NCBI RefSeq assembly: GCF_003325355.1
Contig: NZ_CP030850.1
Coordinates: 2,418,001-2,482,000 of the forward strand
DNA: 64,000 nt
Direction of reading: 5' to 3'
Origin: Runella rosea
GTDB lineage: Bacteria > Bacteroidota > Bacteroidia > Cytophagales > Spirosomataceae
Part shown: positions 15,733-23,855 of the stretch, piece by piece
Position numbering within the stretch: the stretch's first letter is position 1
Layout: each line of letters begins with the position of its first letter
Notes under the pieces: generated by a model
The model's database searches: none
Told to the model about the DNA's origin: nothing
The model's input: the letters and a program-made list of their open reading frames with translations, nothing else
Program-made: the position numbers and the translations under genes

Positions 15733-17166
15733 TTAGGCCAATACGGCTGAATGCTTATCCAAAAGAAGGCTCTGCATTGTCCCTTTTATTTTCTTTTCCC
15801 TGTATTCATCTACTATCTCTTCCCTAAACTGCTTCACTTTCTCTCGAAATGAATTTTCTACCAGCAATCGTTCGAGTTTCTTTTTCAAATCCCCCAGGCG
15901 TTCGTGCGCAAAAGCGCCCCGCAAGCCCAAGCCGTGGCATTCTATTTTCAGGGCGTTGCCATTTTGGTCGTAGTGCGGGTCGAGGGGGTAGGCCAACATC
16001 GGCACGCCGTAGTAAATACTCTCCTTGATAGACCCAAAACCCGCATGGGTAATAAACACATCGGCGGCGGCCAATACCCGCAGTTGCGGCACTCGGCTAA
16101 AAAAGTGCGTGCGGTCGGTGAGCAGCTTTCGGGCGCGGAGGGTTTCTATCACGTATTTATTCACCGAGCATACCAAATGGACATGGGGCAATTCACGGAT
16201 TACCTCCAACAAGTTGGTCACAAAACGTAACAGCGTAGCGTCGGCACCTTCATGGAAGGTACCAAAACTGCAATAAATTAACCTCTCGGCAACGGCCGCT
16301 CGGCCTAAATCCCTCTTAAGGGGAGGGACTTTATTTTGCTGTAGTCGTAAGTTCACGATATGCTCCCAAGCTTGCTCAAATACAGGGTCAAGCTCGGTAT
16401 CCTGCCGATGCTCGCGCATACACAGCCCCAAATAGTATTGGTGGGGTTTGCGTATTTCGGTGGCAAATTCAAACTCCAACGGCCCCAATATCAATTCGGG
16501 CACGTTGGCAATCACCTGCGTCACGGTCGCGTCTGGGGCCAAGGGATAATCAGGCAACGCCTCCGCCAACTGCTGTATTCGCTGCCGGTGGCGGGTAATA
16601 GCCCATTGCATAAACCAAGACCTCACCCCAACCCCTCTCCATGTTGGAGAGGGGCTTTTTTTCTTTCTTGTTTCAGGTCGGGACGGTACGCCGCGCGGAA
16701 TGAGGTAACTATCCGATACGCTCGGCCAATCCTGTACCCGATAGGTAGAAGGCATGGGATTGAAGAACAGCAACTTAAACTCACTTCGGCGGGGGTTCAA
16801 CACCCAGAAATCGGTGCAGACAAACAAATCGATCAAAATAGCTGATGGGCGAATCTCATCAATGAGCGCGTCCAGTTCACGCTTGCGCTCCCAATACAAT
16901 TCGTCGTTTCGGTAGGCTTTCAGCAATCGCCAATACGAAAGTTTTTGTTTTTTAGCCCCCAAATAAGAGGGTTCCATGTTGTAGCCTACTCTATGCCCTG
17001 AATTTATTAGGGCTTGGTAGCCATTCTTCTCCACGATTTCGGCCAGCACTTGGTTGGTTACAGCATAATATACTTCGTATGCATCGGCCAGTAAATCCGC
17101 TATGTACAGCGAGGGCAACACGTGGCTTCGGATAGCAGCGGGGAGAATGAGTAAGCGGGGTTTCAT
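15733..17166 (-). CDS. UDP-glycosyltransferase, GT1 family (MGT-like)
   Basis: From the ATG at 17166 the product is 477 residues and starts at the first beta strand (MKPRLLILPAAIRSHVLPSL). An extension to 17202 adds 12 residues with no strand pattern. The C-terminal domain has IYCSFGTFHEG and the donor-binding HAGFGSIKESIYYGVPMLAYPLDPHYDQN signature (H..G.GS..E, then a DQ-like DQN). It transfers a sugar to a small molecule or peptide in the cytoplasm. Two GC-rich palindromes lie inside the frame (16302-16333 and 16619-16656) and add KVPPLKRDLGR and KKKSPSPTWRGVGVR. It may still be active, but both insertions are recent-looking. Confidence 0.75.
   Translation of the reverse strand: MKPRLLILPAAIRSHVLPSLYIADLLADAYEVYYAVTNQVLAEIVEKNGYQALINSGHRVGYNMEPSYLGAKKQKLSYWRLLKAYRNDELYWERKRELDALIDEIRPSAILIDLFVCTDFWVLNPRRSEFKLLFFNPMPSTYRVQDWPSVSDSYLIPRGVPSRPETRKKKSPSPTWRGVGVRSWFMQWAITRHRQRIQQLAEALPDYPLAPDATVTQVIANVPELILGPLEFEFATEIRKPHQYYLGLCMREHRQDTELDPVFEQAWEHIVNLRLQQNKVPPLKRDLGRAAVAERLIYCSFGTFHEGADATLLRFVTNLLEVIRELPHVHLVCSVNKYVIETLRARKLLTDRTHFFSRVPQLRVLAAADVFITHAGFGSIKESIYYGVPMLAYPLDPHYDQNGNALKIECHGLGLRGAFAHERLGDLKKKLERLLVENSFREKVKQFREEIVDEYREKKIKGTMQSLLLDKHSAVLA
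16302..16333. repeat. Palindromic insertion in the GT1 gene (TCCCTC/GAGGGA type)
   Basis: TCCCTC at 16310-16315 pairs with GAGGGA at 16323-16328, flanked by CCTAAA and CTTTAT. It is read in frame as PPLKRDLGR, a stretch out of character with the GT1 fold. Confidence 0.6.
16619..16656. repeat. Palindromic insertion in the GT1 gene (CCCCTCTCC type)
   Basis: CCCCTCTCC at 16632-16640 pairs perfectly with GGAGAGGGG at 16646-16654 around ATGTT, preceded by CCTCACCCCAA. I recognise this as a dispersed repeat type common in Cytophagales genomes. On the coding strand it is read as SPSPTWRGVGVR. Confidence 0.75.
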
Positions 17167-17416
17167 GCAATCGTTTTCAGGGCTTAGGAACGTATGCCAC
17201 AAAAGACTATACTTTTTTCAAGAAACAGTATCGGTTTTCCGATAATTTTTGCTGGAAGACCGTTTGATAAGTTTTCGAGAAAATGAGAGGGACCATCTAT
17301 ACAATTTTTCTAACTTGCGCCGTTACACAGCTATAGCCGTCCCTACTTTAATAATACGTGAGCGTTATGGACTACTCTCGAAAGAGCGTATCTATCCACT
17401 ATTTATTGATATATGT

Positions 17417-17662
17417 ATGACATTTGGGACCTTTTTACTAAACCTACGCCGTGAACACCGATTATCGCAGAAAGACGTGGCCGCCGCCGTCAACGTGGCG
17501 CAAAGCACCTACTGCGACTGGGAAAGTGATAAACACTTGCCCAAGATTGCCTACATTCGGCCATTGGCCGCCCTTTTCAGGGTAAAAGAAGAAGTGATTT
17601 TGCAAAAAATTAATGGGCACAACGCAGCCACCGAAACGGAGCTACTCCGACTAAAGACCTAA
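17417..17662 (+). CDS. XRE-family HTH regulator, truncated by an in-frame stop
   Basis: From the ATG at 17417 the product is 81 residues. LNLRREHRLSQKDVAAAVNV followed by AQSTYCDWESDKHLPKI is a classic HTH_3 DNA-binding domain. The stop TAA at 17660-17662 is followed in the same frame by an open, coding-like stretch to TAA at 17822 (NEYLRQRDAKQEATIQVLEN, then TIKKLSQ), which continues the coiled coil begun by TETELLRLK. One base change (GAA to TAA) explains the break. It is divergent from the GT1/oxidoreductase/peptide operon and is its likely regulator. The HTH domain could still fold, but the helical C-terminus is lost. Confidence 0.75.
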   Translation: MTFGTFLLNLRREHRLSQKDVAAAVNVAQSTYCDWESDKHLPKIAYIRPLAALFRVKEEVILQKINGHNAATETELLRLKT

Positions 17663-17810
17663 AACGAGTATTTACGCCAACGCGACGCCAAACAAGAAGC
17701 AACCATTCAGGTATTGGAAAATACCATTAAAAAGCTTTCTCAAACCAATTCTTCAAATAGGGGAATAAATGAGCAGACGGCGGGGGGCAACGCCTTGATT
17801 TTCAGTAAAT

Positions 17811-17868
17811 TAAAAAAGGGATAACCTCAGTAGGTTATCCCTTTTTTAATAAAATTTGACCGAATGAG
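17811..17868. repeat. Right flanking repeat/terminator of the peptide island
   Basis: A perfect 16-bp stem (17812-17827 with 17832-17847, loop CAGT) has A/T runs on both sides, a strong bidirectional terminator between the HTH gene and ricT. The hairpin and its tail (AAAATTTGACCGAAT) match the left flanking repeat at 10242-10305 on the same strand. Confidence 0.8.
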
Positions 17869-17869
17869 T

Positions 17870-19114
17870 TTACTTCTTCTCGCCGCCCCCTTTGGGTGGG
17901 TTATTCGTCGGTTTAGCGTTATTGGCAGGGTTATTTCCTCCTGCGTTTCCTCCGCCTTTTTTCTTTTTATTTCTATTACGATTGCCGCTTTGTTGCTGAT
18001 CACGGTCGCGGCTGCTGAATTTCTTATCCATCTTCGCTAAATCACTGTTGATGCCAGGAGCGGGCAATAATGACACAAGCTCTTCGATTTCCAGCACTTC
18101 CAACGAAACGGGTTTTTGTCCTTTGGCATTAAGGCTCAAAATACGGTTGACGTTTTCCAGCGAAATCGGGTGCCAAGTGGTGCTGTCATTTTCGTAGCCA
18201 AACCACATGATTTTCTTGAAAATATCCGTTTTTTGCAGGTGCGCTTTTCCCTTTTGGGTTTGAAGAGGCGCATCTACGTGGGGAATATCCTTGAGGGCAT
18301 CGATGTAGGTTTCGAGTTCATAGTTCAGGCAGCACTTCAATCGCCCGCACTGACCCGACAATTTGGTCGGATTCAGCGATAGATTTTGGTAACGAGCCGC
18401 CGAAGTGGTGATATTTTTGAAATCGGTCAACCACGTAGAGCAGCATAACTCACGGCCACAGGCTCCGATACCACCCAAACGTCCCGCCTCTTGACGCAGG
18501 CTAATCTGCCGCATCTCGATACGAGCCTTAAATTCTCCCGCCAATACTTTAATTAATTCACGAAAATCGACGCGCTCGTCGGCCGAATAATAGAAAGTAG
18601 CTTTGGTATTGTCTGACTGAAACTCTACGTCCGAGAGTTTCATATTAAGTTTCAGGTCTTTGACCAACTCCCGGGCGCGGTACATAGTGGTGAGGTCGCG
18701 GGCAATGCTTTGCTCGTGTTTTTCCAAATCGCGCGGGGTGGCTACGCGATAAATGCTCTTCAAGTTTTCGTCGTTGGCCACTTTCTTTTTGACCATTTGC
18801 AGGCGAACCAAATCTCCTTGCAATGATACGGAGCCAATATGATAACCAGAGGCCATCTCGCACACGACGTAGTCGCCAGTGTGCAAATCGAGTTGATTTA
18901 TGTTGCGAAAATACTCTTTGCGTCCACCCTTAAATTTAACTTCTACGACATCAAAGCGTTTCATCACTGGCACATCCATGTCGCTGAGCCAATCAAAAAC
19001 GTTCATTTTATTACAGCCACCCGTTCCACAAGCGCCATTATTTTGACAACCGGACGCTTTTTCAGTCAGGCCACGCGTACCGCAACCTCCGGTTGAACAT
19101 GATTTACAGGACAT
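17870..19114 (-). CDS. ricT: PSP1-domain protein RicT
   Basis: The 414-residue protein has a Cys-rich N-terminus (MSCKSCSTGGCGTRGL, seven Cys in the first 35 residues) and a central PSP1 domain (about residues 60-290) with the RicT cluster-binding cysteines in GIGACGRELCCSTWL and LSGQCGRLKCCLNYE. The tail is low-complexity, rich in Asn, Gly and Lys. In Bacillus, RicT works with RicA and RicF in a [4Fe-4S] complex that directs RNase Y and RNA maturation; in Bacteroidota the role is less clear. It is a single gene with its own strong terminator. Confidence 0.88.
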   Translation of the reverse strand: MSCKSCSTGGCGTRGLTEKASGCQNNGACGTGGCNKMNVFDWLSDMDVPVMKRFDVVEVKFKGGRKEYFRNINQLDLHTGDYVVCEMASGYHIGSVSLQGDLVRLQMVKKKVANDENLKSIYRVATPRDLEKHEQSIARDLTTMYRARELVKDLKLNMKLSDVEFQSDNTKATFYYSADERVDFRELIKVLAGEFKARIEMRQISLRQEAGRLGGIGACGRELCCSTWLTDFKNITTSAARYQNLSLNPTKLSGQCGRLKCCLNYELETYIDALKDIPHVDAPLQTQKGKAHLQKTDIFKKIMWFGYENDSTTWHPISLENVNRILSLNAKGQKPVSLEVLEIEELVSLLPAPGINSDLAKMDKKFSSRDRDQQQSGNRNRNKKKKGGGNAGGNNPANNAKPTNNPPKGGGEKK

Positions 19115-19209
19115 AATTTATAGAATAGTGAGTAGTGGGTAGTGAGTAGTGGCTGCCCAAGCAGTAGTGAGTATTTTAATACTGACCACAATCCACTAAT
19201 CACTAGCCC
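19115..19209. repeat. Intergenic imperfect inverted repeat (GTAGTGAGT type)
   Basis: Tandem-like GTGAGTAGTGGGTAGTGAGTAGTGG on the left and CCACAATCCACTAATCACTAG on the right form a loose inverted repeat between the ricT start and the purD end. It resembles a common intergenic repeat class in this group rather than a specific regulatory site. Confidence 0.4.
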
Positions 19210-20499
19210 CTAGTCGTTATAACGGATCAAATCCAATCCAATATCTTTGCGATAATATTTTCCTTCAAATTGTACCGTTGCTGCTGCTTTTTGAGACTTA
19301 TTGACGGCTCCTTCGAGCGAGTTTGCCAAGGCTGTTAAAGTCAACACACGGCCTCCGTTGCTGAGTACCTCGCCATTTCCATTGGCTGCGGTCCCGGCAT
19401 GAAAGACGAGCACGTCTTCTATTCTTTCTAACTCTGCAATTTTCTTGCCTTTTTCGTACGCCTCAGGATAGCCCCCCGACACAAGCACCGTGGTCACGGC
19501 CGTTTGCGGCGAAATCAGCAAATCACTTTCCGCCAGCTTTTGGTCGGCGGCAGCGAGCAGAAGCGTCACAAAATCGGACTGAATACGCGGCAATACCACC
19601 TCCGTTTCGGGGTCGCCCATGCGCGCATTATATTCAATCACGTAAGGTTCGCCTTTTACGTTCATTAAACCGATAAAAATAAATCCGACGTAGCGGATTC
19701 CTTCGGCCTGTAAGCCCGATAAGGTTGGCTTAACAATTTTATTTTCTACTTTCCGCAGGAAATTTTCATCCGCAAACACAACCGGTGACACCGCCCCCAT
19801 TCCGCCCGTATTAGGCCCCGTGTCTTTTTCCCCGATTCGCTTGTAGTCTTTCGCTTCTGGCAAAATTTTATAGTTGATACCGTCCGTTAAGACAAAAACA
19901 GAAAGTTCGATTCCTTTTAAAAACTGCTCAACGACCACTTTGTTTCCAGCATCACCAAACTTGGCATCTACCAGCATATCCTGCATGGCGGCTTTGGCCG
20001 TGGCGATGTTTTCTGCAATAATGACCCCCTTTCCAGCGGCCAATCCATCGGCTTTCAAAACAATGGGTAAAGCGTGTGATTCCAGAAAAGTGATCCCTTC
20101 TGCGAGCGTTTCAGAGGTAAATGTGCGAGAAGAAGCCGTAGGGATTCCGTACTTCAACATGAAGTTTTTGGAGAAATCTTTGCTTCCTTCCAGTTGGGCT
20201 CCCAGTCGGTCGGGTCCTACGATTTTGACTCTTGAAAGCTCAGGGCGTGCTTTCAAAAAATCAACAATCCCGTTGACCAGCGGCTCTTCTGGCCCCACAA
20301 TCACTAATTTAATTTTTAATTCCACAATTGCTTTCGCAGTTGCTTCAAAGTCATTATAGCTAAAGGGAAGATTGGTCGCTACCTGAGCGGTACCTGCATT
20401 GCCGGGGGCTACATACAACTCATCACAGTGTGGGCTTTGCGCAATTTTCCAAGCAAAAGCGTGTTCACGTCCGCCCGAACCAAGGATTAGAATGTTCAT
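19210..20499 (-). CDS. purD: Phosphoribosylamine-glycine ligase
   Basis: The 429-residue enzyme (from the ATG at 20499, where the Rossmann strand MNILILGSGGREHAF starts) catalyses ATP-dependent joining of glycine to 5-phosphoribosylamine, the second step of purine synthesis. Family blocks visible: PGNAGTAQ, IVGPEEPLVNGIVDF, VLKADGLAAGKGV, TGGMGAVSP, and the ATP-grasp EYNARMGDPETEVVLPRI. The open frame reaches 20547, but that extension adds residues before the first strand. It lies downstream of recQ and is separated from it by a strong terminator hairpin. Confidence 0.93.
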   Translation of the reverse strand: MNILILGSGGREHAFAWKIAQSPHCDELYVAPGNAGTAQVATNLPFSYNDFEATAKAIVELKIKLVIVGPEEPLVNGIVDFLKARPELSRVKIVGPDRLGAQLEGSKDFSKNFMLKYGIPTASSRTFTSETLAEGITFLESHALPIVLKADGLAAGKGVIIAENIATAKAAMQDMLVDAKFGDAGNKVVVEQFLKGIELSVFVLTDGINYKILPEAKDYKRIGEKDTGPNTGGMGAVSPVVFADENFLRKVENKIVKPTLSGLQAEGIRYVGFIFIGLMNVKGEPYVIEYNARMGDPETEVVLPRIQSDFVTLLLAAADQKLAESDLLISPQTAVTTVLVSGGYPEAYEKGKKIAELERIEDVLVFHAGTAANGNGEVLSNGGRVLTLTALANSLEGAVNKSQKAAATVQFEGKYYRKDIGLDLIRYND

Positions 20500-20545
20500 T
20501 TTTTTAGTATAAAAGGGATCGCTACGAGTACAATGTTGAGTAATC

Positions 20546-20585
20546 ATAAAATTAAGAACAAACGCGGGTTTGTTCTTAATTTTAT
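20546..20585 (-). terminator. Terminator between recQ and purD
   Basis: The arms 20546-20563 and 20568-20585 pair perfectly over 18 bp around a 4-nt GC-rich loop. The hairpin is AT-rich and ends in a T-run on the minus strand, 17 bp after the recQ stop codon. Confidence 0.8.
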
Positions 20586-20601
20586 AGGTTTAGCTTTCCA
20601 C

Positions 20602-22842
20602 TTAGTTTGCTACTTCTGACAAGAATTTGATACGCATCAATCGGAGTTCGTCTTCGGTGACATCTTCCTCCGCCAACTCATCCATGGCCACTGCGATACT
20701 ATCAGTTTCGGTTGCCATGAAGTAATCATAAATATCCCGTTGGCGGTCACGGTCCATAATCTGATTGATGTAGTAATCCAGGTTTAGTTTTGTACCGGAG
20801 TAGCAAATGTGTTCAATCTCCTCAATCAACTCGTCCATCCCAAGCCCTTTTGCTTCCGCAATCTCATCCAAATCCACTTTTCGGTCTATCTGCTGAATAA
20901 TAAAAATTTTCACTTTAGACTTGTTAGCTGCTGATTTTACAACTACGTCTTTAGCGGTTTCTATCTCATTTTCTTCAACGTATTTGGTGATTAAATCAAT
21001 AAACGGTCGTCCAAATTTCGACACTTTTCCCATTCCGACCCCGTTGATTTGGGCCATTTCCTGGGACGTAGTGGGATAAGTAGTGGCCATTTCTTCCAAC
21101 GACGGATCTTGGAAAATCACGTACGGAGGAAGGTTTTTTTCTTTCGCCAGCTTCTTACGCAATGCTTTTAATAAACCTAAAAGCGCTTCATCGTAGGCAT
21201 TGCCCCCGCCCGCAGGGGCAAGATCCGTTACATCTTCTTCATCATTTGCTTTCTGTATCTCACTTTCATCAAACGTATGATCTTTGGAAATCGTAATTGG
21301 ATAAGGGTCCTTGATAAATTTGCGTCCCTTTTCCGTCATTTTTAAGACCCCGAAATTTTCGGAATCCTTAGACAGAAATCCAAAAATCACCAGTTGACGA
21401 ATCATGGAGCGCCAGAATTCTACTCCGTATTCTTCCCCTTCTTCTTCATCTTTAAATTTACCAGCGCCGTACATTTCGAGCTTGTTGTGCTCGTAGCTTG
21501 TTACGTAGATGTTGTCGGTTGCCGTAATCAGGTCGGCAATATGGTCTCCATCAAATCGCTCATCCGTTTGATCGATGGCTTTAAGGACCAAAACCGCCTC
21601 TTCCTGAATCCTAATTCGCTGGGTAGGCTTGACGCAATTGTCGCAAAACCCGCAGTCTTTCTCCATGTACTCTCCAAAATAACTCAACAACTGACGGCGG
21701 CGGCACGCGCCAAGATTGGCGTAGGCCACCATTTCGTTGAGCAAATGGCGCGCATTATCACGTTCTGTTACAGACTTATCTTTGTTGAATTTCTCCAGTT
21801 TCTGAATGTCATCAATGCAATAAAACATGACACAATTTCCTTCCAAACCATCGCGTCCTGCACGTCCTGTTTCTTGATAATATCCTTCCAGCGATTTGGG
21901 TGCGTCGTAGTGAATCACAAACCGCACGTCGGGCTTGTCGATTCCCATTCCAAAAGCAATGGTTGCCACAATCACATCGGCTTCCTCATTGAGAAAGGCA
22001 TCCTGATTGTGCATCCGGGTCGACGAGTCCAATCCTGCATGATAAGGAAGTGCTTTTACATCATTCACATTCAGCAAATTGGCCACTTCTTCTACCGTTT
22101 TACGGCTCAAGCAATAGATGATACCCGATTTACCTTTATTGTTTTTAATGTATTTGATGAGTTGTTTATTAACATCTCCTAATTTAGGACGTACTTCGTA
22201 GTACAGGTTTTTACGGTTAAACGATGTTTTAAACATCGCCGCTTCTTCCATCCGTAAGTTCTTGACAATATCCTGCTGCACTTTGGGTGTAGCGGTGGCA
22301 GTCAAAGCAATAAGCGGCAGCTCAGGGTTGATGTTATCAATAATTCCCCGGATACGACGATACTCAGGTCGGAAATCATGGCCCCACTCAGAAATACAGT
22401 GCGCTTCGTCTACCGCCACAAAAGAAATATTGGCTCTTTGCAGAAAATCAAGGTTCTCCTCTTTGGTCAACGATTCAGGAGCAATGTATAGCAGTTTTAA
22501 GGTTCCGTCTAAGGCGTCTTTTTTAACTTTATTAATTTCAGCCTTGTTGAGGGTAGAATTCAAAAATTGGGCATTGATTCCGAATGCGTTGAGTTGATCC
22601 ACCTGATTTTTCATCAACGCAATAAGGGGCGAGATAACGATAGCAATACCTTCGGTTGTTATCGCCGGCAGCTGATAGCACAGGGATTTTCCAGCACCAG
22701 TAGGCATAATAACAAAGGTATTATTGCCGCCCATGATGCTATTGATGATAGCCTCCTGCTCTCCTCTAAACTGACTGTAACCAAATATTTCTTTGAGTCG
22801 CTCTTTAAGCGTATGCTGTACGCCTGTGTCTACCTGAATCAT
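20602..22842 (-). CDS. recQ: RecQ-family ATP-dependent DNA helicase
   Basis: The 746-residue protein is a full RecQ: Walker A in MPTGAGKSLCYQLPA (near residue 45), DEAHCISEWGHDFRPEYRR with the RecQ aromatic loop, ALTATATPKVQQDI, and the helicase C-terminal domain with QETGRAGRDG. The zinc-binding region (CRRRQLLSYFGEYMEKDCGFCDNC) and an RQC winged helix follow. An HRDC domain lies near residue 560-620 (YVIFQDPSLEEMATTYPTTS). The last 100 residues are a helix-turn-helix-like extension common in Bacteroidota RecQ1. It unwinds DNA with 3'-5' polarity in recombination and fork repair. Confidence 0.93.
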   Translation of the reverse strand: MIQVDTGVQHTLKERLKEIFGYSQFRGEQEAIINSIMGGNNTFVIMPTGAGKSLCYQLPAITTEGIAIVISPLIALMKNQVDQLNAFGINAQFLNSTLNKAEINKVKKDALDGTLKLLYIAPESLTKEENLDFLQRANISFVAVDEAHCISEWGHDFRPEYRRIRGIIDNINPELPLIALTATATPKVQQDIVKNLRMEEAAMFKTSFNRKNLYYEVRPKLGDVNKQLIKYIKNNKGKSGIIYCLSRKTVEEVANLLNVNDVKALPYHAGLDSSTRMHNQDAFLNEEADVIVATIAFGMGIDKPDVRFVIHYDAPKSLEGYYQETGRAGRDGLEGNCVMFYCIDDIQKLEKFNKDKSVTERDNARHLLNEMVAYANLGACRRRQLLSYFGEYMEKDCGFCDNCVKPTQRIRIQEEAVLVLKAIDQTDERFDGDHIADLITATDNIYVTSYEHNKLEMYGAGKFKDEEEGEEYGVEFWRSMIRQLVIFGFLSKDSENFGVLKMTEKGRKFIKDPYPITISKDHTFDESEIQKANDEEDVTDLAPAGGGNAYDEALLGLLKALRKKLAKEKNLPPYVIFQDPSLEEMATTYPTTSQEMAQINGVGMGKVSKFGRPFIDLITKYVEENEIETAKDVVVKSAANKSKVKIFIIQQIDRKVDLDEIAEAKGLGMDELIEEIEHICYSGTKLNLDYYINQIMDRDRQRDIYDYFMATETDSIAVAMDELAEEDVTEDELRLMRIKFLSEVAN

Positions 22843-23174
22843 CCTCGTGACTTATAAATTTTAGTGGCTTTTACTCTCCTGATTTACAGGGATTTGTATA
22901 GCTTTTGTGGTGAGTTGGAATGTAAAAAAATAACGATTATCCAGAGTTATGACAATCCGTTGTAATCGGACCCTGAACTCCAGTATCTAAGTTTGAAATT
23001 AGTAAAAATTATCAAATTTGACACAACAAATTTTTAGCCGTAAAAAAAACATTTTTTTTTACTGAACTACCCAAAATGACTAACAACATACTGACAGCCA
23101 AAACCTTGCAGGGTTTTTACTTAGTAAAATAGGCAGAAAATTTGTTTAAAAATATCTATAATACGTCCGTTTAT
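22843..23174. other. Intergenic stretch upstream of recQ, no gene seen
   Basis: These 332 bp are AT-rich with long A and T runs (23041-23062) and no open frame of coding character. A weak hairpin, AAACC...GGTTT near 23101-23116, could terminate the DUF4293 gene on the minus strand. No convincing TAnnTTTG box was found for recQ. Confidence 0.5.
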
Positions 23175-23648
23175 TTATCTCATTCGCTCCTGCGAACGAA
23201 CAAATTTCTCATCGCGACGTATAAAACGGTTGGCAAGGACGTTGGCCAACATGGCTAATATAAGGGAATAAAAACCAAGTCCGAAATCTCCATTGGCTGC
23301 GGGATCAAAAAGATTTTTAGCTTTTCCAAACACAAAATACATGACCAAACCCATTATAATCGTCATAAGTACGGAGTTGGCGGCGCATAATCCCGACTGA
23401 AGCAAACGGTTTTTGTATTGAGATAACGCAAAAGCGGCCAATGCTGCCACCAGTGCCCCCAGTAAAGTAAGGTACCACACTGGCGTAATAACCGAGCTTG
23501 TGCCTTGCTGATGGATAAGCCGCAAGGCTGTCAAATGAACCGATTGGGTAGTATCTAATGCTGTTTTATCCCAAATAGGCAGGGAAATCATACCGCCCAT
23601 TCCTACGGCAACCAAAGCTAAAAAAAGTGACTGAATACGCTGTAACAT
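23175..23648 (-). CDS. DUF4293 membrane protein
   Basis: The 157-residue protein begins MLQRIQSLFLALVAVGMGGM, the signature start of DUF4293. It has four hydrophobic helices at about residues 6-26, 58-78, 86-110 and 122-142, and ends in a basic tail (RFIRRDEKFVRSQERMR). The family is confined to Bacteroidota, is predicted to be in the inner membrane, and has no known function. The gene stands alone on the minus strand, divergent from yifB. Confidence 0.85.
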   Translation of the reverse strand: MLQRIQSLFLALVAVGMGGMISLPIWDKTALDTTQSVHLTALRLIHQQGTSSVITPVWYLTLLGALVAALAAFALSQYKNRLLQSGLCAANSVLMTIIMGLVMYFVFGKAKNLFDPAANGDFGLGFYSLILAMLANVLANRFIRRDEKFVRSQERMR

Positions 23649-23855
23649 AACTCGTTAGTAGTTATTCTTATTTGTTTTTAATGATTTATTTACTAATAAA
23701 GGATGGCAAAGGTAATCAATTGACTATAATTTTGATACACCCGCCAGAGGGAAGATTTCAAACCTTCTTACCAACGCAAACGTTAGACCACAGCACATCA
23801 TTTTGATAGATAAACTTTATTTTTACGAAAAAATCAGCTTTTAAAAGAATCGAGT

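Noticed and set aside
17249-17416. A 56-residue N-terminal extension of the HTH regulator
   Set aside because: The sequence before the ATG at 17417 shows no pattern expected ahead of an HTH_3 domain, and the ATG is directly before the domain.
10242-17868. Prophage or integrative conjugative element
   Set aside because: No integrase, transposase, relaxase, terminase or structural phage gene was seen anywhere in the window.
21394-22182. A 262-residue plus-strand frame opposite recQ
   Set aside because: It is antisense to the well-supported helicase core and has no recognisable domain or protein-like composition.
23101-23122. Strong terminator after the DUF4293 gene
   Set aside because: The stem is only about 5 bp with a 6-nt loop; listed as weak within the intergenic entry instead.
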